A stretch of DNA of 64,000 nucleotides from the NCBI GenBank assembly GCA_023213395.1, contig CM041465.1, positions 131,695,741-131,759,740 on the forward strand, in the 5' to 3' direction. Source of the stretch: Cycas panzhihuaensis. Lineage: Eukaryota > Cycadophyta. The notes under the pieces are model-generated. The model had not been told where the DNA came from. It saw nothing but the letters and a program-made list of their open reading frames with translations, and made no database searches. The position numbers and the translations under genes are program-made. Shown piece by piece: positions 49,797 to 64,000 of the stretch. How positions within the stretch are numbered: the stretch's first letter is position 1; the number at the start of each line of letters is the position of its first letter.

Positions 49797-51149
49797 GATT
49801 TAAATAAATGTGGAGTTTAAACTGGGTCCAACTCTTATACAAAGTCCCACAGAAGACTTATGTGCAACACATGGGTTTGACAAGCCCATGACCAATGTAA
49901 AGAAAACTTTATCATCAGAATCGACACCCTCCTTTCTAACTAGATCCACTATTTCCTTAGGAAATCATCCTTCCGTAGCTCATTCCTTCTTAGTTGAACC
50001 CCCAATTAGTAAGTCAACTGCAACCTCATTCCATTATCTATAAGTATGGTCTAAATCCAATATTTCTATCACACTAAACATTATCTTCACATCATCGATC
50101 ATAGTATGGTGGAAGCCTTAATCAAGCTCCACTCTAAGAAAGCTTATCACCATCAATGAGCCCTTCCACTATAATTTAGCCCCACACCCCATCAAGGTCC
50201 ATACCAAGGTGATAGCCTTGAAGCTCTCGTCATGATTAGTTTGGTGCTATAATATCGTAAAGAAAGGCCCATATAACTTTACCTTCACCATCTCTATAAC
50301 CTCTACCTACCACCCCAACCTCCGTAAGATTACCTTTCACTTATCAAAATTTACCACTCCAATCATACAAGGGAGGGGGGGTTTCAACGTGCTCTAATCC
50401 TCTTCGCTTTAAGCTTGATATTTTCAATGCCCTAGTTTATAAAATAATCCTATTCTAGTAAGTGGTATATAGTCCCTCATCTTTAACCTTCGAGGTCTCT
50501 TTTCAAGGTAGACTTAATAATCCTAAAAGTTTAGACTCATTCATTTTTTTTTATCCTCGAATAAGATGCACCCTATTCCTCTCTTTCCATATGTCTCCTA
50601 TGAAGGCGTGGGAAGGGAAGTTAACCTAAAGAGTGCAATGTCCTCCATTTGAAGGTAGGATAATATGATCCAAGGTTTCCTCCCATTGAGAATAGAAATA
50701 CATCTATCACTTTATTTAGAGGAAATCCCTCTCTGAGATCGCGATTATTTAAAGTAAGAATCTTGAAATCCTATGGTAGAGCCACCAAAATATGGCAATC
50801 TGGGGAGTAACCTCAACTTCCAAATACTCCCTCAGAGCTTATCATTCTCAAAGGATATCTTCTCAACCATTAAGACATTTCCATTTTCTCTGTACCTGAC
50901 GATGATCTTACCTGGTATGTGCCGTGAGGAGATCCAGTGCCGACGCATATATACATACGCTATGTGAAATCTAAGGATATAGATATGTATGTTATGTATT
51001 TCCCATTGTGTGTGATCAACGATATGTATGCTCAATCCTCCTATGTACATACGGCATATCTTCGGTACATTTCCATTTTTTTTCATACCATCCCTAATCT
51101 CCTTAAAGAGTCTTTACCTTCACACCATAAAAGCTTGTGTATATATATT

Positions 51150-51150
<1 letters not shown>
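49797..51150 (-). pseudogene. LINE 3' fragment, copy 2 (heavily altered)
   Basis: The same zf-RVT and RNase H fragment as 81-1,502, in the same orientation. It lacks about 120 bp present in copy 1 (about 955-1,060; the junction is near 50,657) and carries dense short insertions, deletions and replaced blocks, for example around 50,185-50,225 and 50,880-51,010. No frame of useful length remains. The damage is far denser than in the rest of the duplicated segment. Confidence 0.85.
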
Positions 51151-54849
<3,699 letters not shown>

Positions 54850-54851
<2 letters not shown>

Positions 54852-57620
54852 GAATTCAGGAAAATCTAGCAACATTTCTACTTTTCGTATTGACCTACGA
54901 CAAAAAAAAAAAATTTAGATGTTTTAAAAATTAATTTAAAAGAATAATTTTGGTCATGAAGAATGGAGGAAGAGAGAAGGAGGGGGCTCCTCTGACTACT
55001 CCACACTTACTTTAACCTGTATAAAAGTCCTTAAGGAAGATCCTCTATATACACAAATTAGTCTCTAACAAAAATCTATAGTAAATAAGTGGAAAACCTA
55101 TCCAATAAAGATTAAAATTAAAACTTGAAAGAAGCAAGTAAATAGTGTGATGTGAAAAGGGTTCTAAAAGATAACAGATTAACCAATGTTTTCTGAACTT
55201 GAATGAGCAATATTGAACCTCTTTTCTTTTATAAGACACTAACAGTCAAAGAGAGTGAAGTATGCAAGAGTAAAAGGATCAAAACAAGATAAAAATAAGC
55301 ATAAGAAAGAGGGTAAATTAATGCTAAAAAATAAGTGAATAAAGACTTGGGAGAAGGATGAAAATCCTCACAATGTGGAGGTTGTGGCCCGAGTTCTAAG
55401 TGATTGAGGGACACTAGTAACAAATTGCTCTAATCAAAGAGAGTTCCAACAAATTCTAGTGTTCAAGCCTTAAGTAAAAAGTGAAGTCAACTAATCAAAC
55501 TTGAAAGTTGTAGGGTTTCTGCAAAGATTTTGGCAGTATAACAATAGTATAACAATCTAAAAATTAGCCTCCTCTTTCTAATGAAAAGGGAGATATAAAT
55601 AGAGAATGGTAGAGGTTTGAGTCCATGATTTTAAGCCCATAGATTTGGAAGAAACCATGGGTAGAAAGACCATGGTTTTAGGGATAATAGAATGGGTGGA
55701 CTCATAATGGCCCATGGTTTTACTTCAAACTCATGGGTTTGATAAAATTAAGAAGTAGGCTCATGTATGGATGCCATAAATGTACAACCAAATGTAAACC
55801 TACAAAACTATTTTAAAGTCATGAAATTAGTACCATAAAGTTTACTATAATATCACGAAGATATCTATGGTATCATGAACATTTAGTTTTATATAATATC
55901 AAGTATAAATTAAAATAAGATGATAAAAATTAAAGTAATGTAGATAAAACTTAGAGTAGTATAGGTAACAATCACAATGGGATAAGTGGAAAAATAGTGA
56001 AAAAAGAATAATTTTGAAGAAAAAATGTCCAAAATAACAAGTTGAGTAGAAGAAACCTACATATAAGGGAAGAAGAAAGGTGATATGTATCATGTAAAGG
56101 TATTAAAAGGCCATTTTTAACCCATCAAGCTTAGTTGGACAATTATAAAGCCACTGACCATGGTAAAAAATTATCATTGACTAATAATAAATATATTCAT
56201 CCAATAGAATAACAAGCAAAAGAACTTATCTAAACTAAACTAAAAAATAAGAAGCACATACCTTTAATTAGCTATTAGTATGACATCCATAAAATTCTTA
56301 GATTGCAAGAAACACTTACCCCCTTGGCAGTAGAGTCTCTTCAAATAAAGGTTATAAGATAGTGAATGTTATCAATAATACTATATATAGATCATATATA
56401 CATCATACAAAGTGGGGGAATATGATCTGCCATAGTTTATCCTCCTTAGTAGGTGTTCATAGAATGTTGCCCTTAGTTTAGTCTTATTAGTAAGGATTTT
56501 AGAGTTGTGCTGACTAAGGTGGAGGATTGGCTAGTGACCTAATCAAACCAAGATAAGCTAATGGTTGTGATGAACCTAGACGAATATAAATGGCCATCAT
56601 AGTTTATCATTGTTAGTTGTTATCTTTTGAAGTAGTCTTAGGTCACTAAGGGGTTGCCTCAAAGAACAAAAAGATTGCACTTAGTAGCTAATGATTTGGG
56701 CTCATAAGATAAAGAGGATCATCATAGTTTAGTCTTATTATTGATTATTTTTTTGAAGGTAGGAGTTGTTTGGGCTACCTCAGTGACCAGAAAAGGTTAC
56801 GCTCAATAACTAATGATTTGGGCTCATAAGATAAAGAGGATCATCATAGTTTAGACTTGTTATCGATTATTTTTTTAGAGGTAGGAGTTGTTTGGGCTTA
56901 TCTTAGAGTGATGTTTTCAATTTTTAGTTTTATAGTTTTTCTAGTCTTTCATGGTTTTATAATGCTTTTGGATTTTTGTTTATTTAAAAATAATAAACTA
57001 AGAAAAGAGAAAGACTTAAAATAAATGTAGTGAAAAAGAGTTCATATAGAAGAGGATGTTAAGGATTATATATCTCACTATTGGGAGCTTAACTTTATTT
57101 CAAACTTTGGAGCATTATCTAGAACATTATTCTACACAAAAGAACCCTTCATAGCTTCTGCCTAAATTCCATATTAAAATCTTAGAAATATTTTTTCTTC
57201 TCCAAATCATAACTCATCACTAACAATTTAATTTCCCTCTAAAATTTGAGAATAGGATCCTCTCATAATTTGGGACTAAAAACCCTCTTTAGCTAGATTA
57301 CCAATTTTTATGAAAGTGAGAGAATTTTAGCTTGTAAGGGTTTGGACCTAACTAGGAGACTAAAATATCTATAAGAAGCTTATGTACTCCTCATTCTATA
57401 AGTAGATTACCATAGCCCCCTTTTACTTTTGAACTTAAAACATAGTTTTAAACCTAAATCCAAAAAAAAAAATCTATATTACCTCATTATAAAACATTAG
57501 GGATAATAATCTATAGACACCTCATTAAACCCCTTTTGTTCATATTTACCAACTAGTATTCAACTTAACTCTAGTAAATAAATATCCCTTAAGGTGAACC
57601 CTAACTAGACTCAAGATCTT
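54850..57620. other. AT-rich spacer, copy 2
   Basis: Equivalent to 4,851-7,620, including the tandem repeat (strong units starting near 56,689 and 56,811). Differences from copy 1 are small, such as ACGAAC to CTGAAC near 55,192 and the changed spacer at 56,781-56,802. Confidence 0.7.
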
Positions 57621-57621
57621 A

Positions 57622-60535
57622 ATGTTATTATCACACAACTTTGAGGAGACATATTGTAAATCAAAACTAAATTCAATGAAAATTTTAACAGGGTAATATT
57701 AGAGCTTACAACCATGAAACTTTCTAAAGAAGAAGACAACCATTACAAGTCTAAAGAAAAGATTAAATTTGATGACACTATTCATACAAGTGAGAGTTTC
57801 TTCAATAAGGAAGATGAAGATAATGATAGCAGACACTTCCATCCTAACTTCCTTACTAAGGTAGAAATCAAGAAATTCAATGGCACAGATATGCACACAT
57901 AGGTCACCCAAATAGAATAATACTTTTCTCTTCACTAGGTTCTAATTGGCAAGAAGATCCCTCTTGTCTCTCTGTACATAGAAACTAAAACTTACTAATG
58001 GTACCAATGGATTATGAAAATAATTGGTGGGCTCAGTTATCAATGGGATGGTTTTGTCAAGGACCTTACAACTCAATATGATAGTACCTAGGATTATGAC
58101 CACTTCAATGAGTTAACTAAAGTTAGATAAGAGGGTACTATTTGACTTGTACAATAGAATACCAACATTTCTCAAGGATCGATGGTCTCTATTGTAATAA
58201 ATTATTTGAGTTGTATATTGGTAGGTTATGAAATAACATCGAACATAAGTTGTGACTCATAAAACCTAATAACATCTCCACAACTATTAATTTTACTCAA
58301 TATATCAAAGTAAAAAATAAGATATCTGGCCCTTCCCATGAACATTTCCAAAAGAATAACCATAATCTTAGGTTCCTGGTATATAATGAATGACTTCCTA
58401 AGAGATGGATGGAAAATGATTAAAAGGGTTATGTTTTCATTGCAATCAAAAGTGCAATAAAGAATATAGGTATTATAAATGACACTTATTTATTATTAAG
58501 GATGTCTAAGATGATGAACCAATAGAAGAAGTCCCCTTAGAGCCAAAAAATAATGACCTTGATCCACCTAAGGAGGAAGACGAAGATACTACTACTAAAT
58601 ATGTGCATGCCCTTGTTGGAATTACAACACACAGACAAACTTACTAGGTACATCAAGAAAAGGAAAGTAGTCATCCTCATAGATTTTAGGAACACCCACA
58701 ATTTCATTAATAAAAAACTTGCACCCATTTACAACTTGTTGAAGAACTCAACTATTTTCCATATCATATCAAAATTTTCTAGGTTATGGTAGCTAATAAA
58801 GGGACACTCTCTTGTGAGGGAAAATACCACAATACCAAGTTGTAAATGGGTGACTATCAACTCTCCACTTCCATGTATGTCATTCTCATTGGAGGAGTTG
58901 ATGTTCTATTAGGGGTACAATGGCTCAAATCACTAGGGACCATTTAACTAAATATGCAGGAGCTCTTCTTCTGATTTACTTATAAAGGAATTAACTATTA
59001 ATTAAATGGGATCCTTCCTCCCACAACCTAAATCATCAACTTACACCATATGGAGAGGCTCATTAAAAGGGGTGGTACATGGATCATTGTCAAATGTTAT
59101 ACTCTAGAAGGTTGGGAACTTCTAATAGAGGGGGATATTCTCCAAGATGATGGTATCCCAAATGACTTAAAACAGGTGCTTTACCACCATAACCAATTCT
59201 TTTAAGATATTCCTCAGGGTCTTCCCCCAACACGTGACTAAGACCATTTTATTAACTCGTAGTTGAAAGTAATCCTCCTTATATTTGACCATATTTGCAT
59301 TCTCTATAAACAAAAGAATGAAATTGAATGACTGGTTCAAGAACTCCTTAATGCTTATATTATTAGAGAAAATAAAACTACCTTTTCTATCCCAGTGATA
59401 TTACTAAGAAATAAAGTGGCTTATTTCACATATACATAGACTATCATGAGCTCAATAATATAATTGTTAAAGATAAATTTCCTATACCAATCATTGATAA
59501 ACTCTTAGATGAGCTTCATAGAGAAATATTCTTCATAACATTAGACTTGCGCTAGGATATTATTAAATTAACATCAAGGTATAGGATGTTCATAAGATAG
59601 CATTTCACACATGAAGGATATTATGAACTTGTAGTCATACCCTTTGGCCTAACTAATACCCCCCTACCTTTCAAGGCCTCATGAATAAACTCTTTTGGCC
59701 TTACTTAAGAAAGTTTGTGTTGTTTTTCTTTAATGACATTATGATCTTTAGTCACACTTAGGAAGACCATCTATAGCATATTGACAAGGTATTATAGATG
59801 CTTATAAACAACTGGCTTTATGCCAAAAAATCAAAGTATTAATTTAGGTAACTAGCAACAGGATATTTGGGCTATATTATCTCTTAAGAAGGAGTCAAGG
59901 TGGATCCTAAGAAAATTACAGTTGTCACAAACTAGCCTAAACCTAAAAACATCAAGGGTCTTCATGGATTCTTAGGAATCACTAAAATCACCAAAAGTTT
60001 ATTTAAGATTATATAAGAATTGCTTCCCTTTAATCAACCTATTAAAAAAGGATTCCTTTTATTGGAATGATAAGGCCTTTAAAGCATTTGAACACTTAAA
60101 GGTGGCTTTAACTACCACTCCTATTCTCGTAATATTAGACTTTACAAAACCTTCACTATTGAATGTGACACATTAGGGTAAGGTATTGATGTAGTCTTAA
60201 TGTAAGAAGAGAAACCTCTAGCCTTTAAAAGTTGTCAATTTATACGCAGGGATTAAGTCAAATCCACCTTTGAGAAGGAGATATTAGAAATTCTCCATGC
60301 GCTAGGAAATGGTAATAATATTTATTAGGGACACATTTCTAAATTAAAATAGAACATAGTAACTTAAAATATTTCTTAGCTCAAAGTATCACATATAAGG
60401 AACAATAAAAATAGGTTACCAAAATGTAAGTTTTTTACTTTGAAATTATATATTAAAAGGTAAGGATAATATAGTGGTTGATGCTTTATCTCATAAGGAA
60501 GAAGGCTCTACACTATATTTTATCACCATGGTCAA
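57622..60535 (+). pseudogene. Ty3/gypsy gag-protease-RT-RNase H, chromovirus type (copy 2)
   Basis: The same remnant as 7,622-10,540. Gag opens from about 57,714. Compared with copy 1, short changes add frameshifts in conserved RT motifs: the LDLQSGYY box near 59,545, the AFRTHEG box near 59,606, the YRYPY box near 59,295 and the GITKYCQKF box near 59,985 are each altered only here. The RNase H end (near 60,473) is unchanged. Confidence 0.85.
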
Positions 60536-62179
60536 CCCCTTTTGGATAGTGGTCGTTAAGCAAGAATGGGATTAGATACTAGGAAAGCCTACTTAAGGGG
60601 TCCTCTTATATAATCATAGGTATATGGAGGTATAGTTCTATAGTTGAGTTCTATTTAAGACTTAGTTTAAGAGTGTAATCTCTAGTTCTTCACATAGGGG
60701 TAAAAAAATCATGATGTGCTTAGCCTAAGATGATAGTTCCTCATGATATTTATAGACCCTAACATAGGGTCTCTATCTAAATGTAGAAGAAAATTATTTA
60801 GTAGAAGTGTCAAGGCAGTTACTTGATTGCAATATTGTTTAGCTCTAAAAAATAAAAGTAACTAAGTAAAAATTTAAAATGAGAAGAAATATTAACAGAA
60901 TTAAAACTAATGGAAAAAAAAAAAGACTACTCAATACCTTCAACCCCCCCACAGGCCTTGGATCGATTGCATTGATACCACTCCTTCAATAATAGTAATA
61001 CATCAGTATAGCACTCAAATAACACCAAAAAGAGCATTTGTATTGTAATAACCTTCGAGGAGACAACTTCCTAATTATATATAATAGCAATGATATTTGA
61101 GATACTTCACTATACGAATTGTATGAATATATATAGGGCTCTATGACTACTACACAACCTCCTACTTATGCATGTGGGATATTAAGAAGAGAGAAGAAGT
61201 AGAAGAAATAGAAGATATAAGACAAGATTAAAGAGGGAGAAAAAGTAGAATATATAAGAGAATATAAGAGTAGGTAAGTTAAAGGTTGGATCCCTAACAT
61301 CCATATATAAGTGTTTCTACTAAAACTAAGCCTTGAAGATGCCCTAAATAATTTAAGGGAACTCACAATTAGCCCTTCTAAGTTAGGACATGGTGTTAGA
61401 AATTAAATGTTCAATAGCTTCTAGATACAATGTTAGAATTGGAAAACACAAGAGAGAGAGTCAAGTAGGTGATCACATATTACTCAAGCCATATTGAAGA
61501 TTAATATTCAAAATATCATTTCATTAATCCATTATGAAGAGCACAACATAATTTTAATATTTAGTGGTATCAAGAATACTAGAGTTATGCACCCCATAAA
61601 ATTTATACTTTTGAGGAATGAAGAAAACCTCCTCAACCTCTAGAATTCAAACAAATATAAAACAATAACTTGATATTAAAATAATAATAAAATATAATAA
61701 AGTAAACTCACCTTAACTTACCATGAGAAAATGTGCATTCGCATGCTCTAAATATGGGGGTGTTAAGTGAGGGGAATTAAGCCCAACATTCCCCTCCTTA
61801 ATATCCATCATGTACATCTTCAATTTCTCCTTAAACTTGTGGAATAAATATTTGAGATACATTTTGAAGAAGAGATTGAACTTATGTCTTGTAGCTTTCT
61901 CTCCATCCTTGATGTGGTCATTAACTTATAATGTCATCTTTTCATTAATGAGTATCTCAAGTGGTTCCCAAATAGGTATGGCTTTCTTCGAATGAGTAAC
62001 AATGTGTCCATCTTTGAATTGGTCTTCTTGATTTTGTGCTTTATAGGAATTAATTGTGTCATATGTACATGCATTATTGTATTTATTGATCTTATTAGAA
62101 TCTTCAAAAATACTTGCAATATTAGTCTTTTCATCAAAATTTACATGTTCTACCGTCTAACCAGGGAAAAGCATGTTTT
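60536..62179 (+). other. Expected integrase region, copy 2
   Basis: Matches 10,541-12,188; again no integrase core is recognised. The TGGTATC-type primer-site-like match on the minus strand is repeated at about 60,970-60,981. Confidence 0.45.
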
Positions 62180-62700
62180 AGAGGGGAGGGACTTGTTACA
62201 TCCCTAATTTCCGTCCTATATTATTTGGTTATAACCTATCTTTTGGCTAACTTCTTACTTTTATTTTGGCCAACCTCATTCAAGATTTATTCTAGGGAAC
62301 TATCCCAACTCTGGCTAACTTCAAAGGCTAAATACCTTTATATATAGGGGTTGGAGTCCTGGCTCCAAACCATCATTTAAGACTTATTCTTATTAGCATT
62401 GACTCAACATTAGGGTTACATTCAGCTCACCTATTAGGCTAGATTTTTTGGAGGTAACCTCACCTCGAAGAGGGTTAGTTATCTTAGACAATCGTATTGG
62501 GTGAATTAAATGTATTAAGATTTGTATTGACTAGCTCTATAGATTTACATTTCTTGACATCATAATTAGCATATTTACTATTGTTAACACTTCAATATTA
62601 TATTTTTGGTTATCATTAGTAAATTATCAATGAATTCTTCATAGAGAATTGGGATAATATCAATGATAGAGGAAGTTTGGTCTCTACACTTATTAATTGA
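62180..62700 (+). mobile_element. Polypurine tract and 3' LTR start, copy 2
   Basis: AGAGGGGAGGGA at about 62,180-62,191 is followed by TGTTACATCCC from 62,194, as at 12,189-12,203. The LTR right end is not defined. Confidence 0.6.
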
Positions 62701-64000
62701 GCTAGTGATAAAGTTACATAGAAAGGAAGATCTCATTGTTAATTTAATCACTTGGAAAATTTATTTCTTGCATGCAACAACTATAGATTTCTAGTCACTA
62801 AAAAGATTTATAAATCCTTAGTTTGAAACAATGTCTCTAAGACTCTTTCAACCACTTAGACAATTAGCATTCTTAGCATTGTTGTAAGGGAGTGGTGGCT
62901 AACTACTAGACTACACTAGTGTTAAACCACACATATAATTTAGGAATATAGATTAAAAGGAGTAAACTTATGAATCTTTAACAAATGATGTCTCAAATAA
63001 CTTGAAGACCATAAAGATGGCATATATCAATTTTTGAAATAAAGCCATGATGAAATTACCATGTTCAAAGATGAGAGCCACAACTAAAATGATCCTTCAT
63101 GATGAATGATGAAGGAGAAGAAGTAGTCTAAAGAAAATATGAAAGAGCCTAAATTTTAAAATAATCTCATGATTCTTCATGATATAACATTGTATTAAAA
63201 TTAAAAAGTCTCTTTAAAAAAAATAAAATTAGATTATCTAAGCAACATCATGATTAAAATCACAATGCTTGAGAGAGAAAAATAAATATAGTGATGATCA
63301 TTTATTGGGATAATAAGATGGAAGACTACACAATCAACCTTGATAGAAAAGATCATAGATATTTGCAAGCATTTAAGGGGTTTAAGGATGTTTAGATAAT
63401 GATCAAGTCTTAATATTAGATATCAGCTATATGATAAATAGATGTAGCATTAGGGGAATCCATTGGTAATTCCTATTTTTTGGAATGTAATATTATTTAT
63501 GTCATGCACGGCATAAGAAAGAGTTTTAATGATTGAGAACCTATATTTTAGATTTTATTACTATAATAAAATGTTTTTAGAGCATCCTTAATTTATTAGA
63601 TTTTCCCATGACATATTAAAGTAGTGGTAGGAATAAGCTAGTGCAACAAGAAGTTTAAAGTTTGTTGAATTCAATAATAGAATGTAGGATTCCTTCAATT
63701 TGGGCATGGTTGTGTTCATGCATTCAAAGTTTTTAGAATCATGGCATTTGTGAATCTTATAACATTTAAGAAGAATGAGGAGGAGACATTGGCAAAAGTT
63801 TTATATAATAAATACATAAATTTTGATAATTGCAATGTCACAACATTTTGAAATTATGGTAGTTAGTGCTTTGAAAATTTCCCAAAGTTTAAATTAAATA
63901 ATAAGATTAATGATGCATGAATGCAAAGAGAAATGTTTCATAATATAGATGCTATAATAACCCCAATATTAGATGGGTTTAACTTAAGATTATATAGACA
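62701..64000. other. AT-rich flank, copy 2, to the window end
   Basis: No gene recognised; matches 12,709-14,008 with a few one-base differences. Confidence 0.5.

Overview
This is nuclear DNA of a land plant, most likely a seed plant with a large, repeat-rich genome. Plant-type Ty3/gypsy and Ty1/copia retrotransposons, plant L1-type LINE fragments with a C-terminal RNase H, and long TA-rich microsatellites fill nearly all of it. Only one ordinary plant gene is visible, a kelch-like gene on the minus strand at 34.18-35.55 kb. The species cannot be named from the sequence. No operon, CRISPR array, rRNA or convincing tRNA gene was seen.

Layout. 1-80: edge of a TA microsatellite. 81-1502: 3' part of a LINE (minus strand; zf-RVT then RNase H). 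1503-4850: 3.3 kb of alternating purine-pyrimidine TA/TG/CA microsatellite. 4851-7600: AT-rich non-coding DNA with a 120-bp tandem repeat. 7622-12.7 kb: decayed Ty3/gypsy element of chromovirus type (gag, protease, RT, RNase H; no integrase core found) with a polypurine tract and 3' LTR start at 12.2 kb. 14.5-15.3 kb: unidentified acidic open frames. 15,329-26,840: a second, GC-richer Ty3/gypsy element of Tat/Athila type on the plus strand (probable 5' LTR, primer site, gag, protease, RT, RNase H, integrase), followed by a decayed antisense coding region with a coiled coil. 26,841-27,340: exactly 500 N. 27,341-30,480: LINE endonuclease and reverse transcriptase, minus strand. 31.1-31.75 and 38.4-38.7 kb: probable copia LTR remnants. 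40,914-48,508: a structurally complete but inactivated Ty1/copia element on the minus strand, with both LTRs, primer site and polypurine tract, inserted in a TA microsatellite. 48.5-64 kb: more microsatellite, then a second direct copy of the first 14 kb of the window.

The largest feature is this direct repeat. Positions 1 to at least 14,008 recur from about 49.72 kb to the window end, about 50 kb downstream. Copy 2 is nearly identical over 54.85-64 kb but carries clustered short changes that break RT motifs intact in copy 1, and it is much noisier over the LINE part. Together with the 500-N gap, this raises the possibility that the second contig is an under-corrected or duplicated haplotype rather than a genuine segmental duplication. 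Frameshifts in the kelch-like gene, which lies on the same contig, may have the same cause.

I found no clearly new biological system. The observations best worth following are the antisense coding region behind the Tat-like pol, the glutamine-to-stop decay pattern consistent with deamination, the phase-locked microsatellite that is free of stops in all frames, and the duplication/assembly question.
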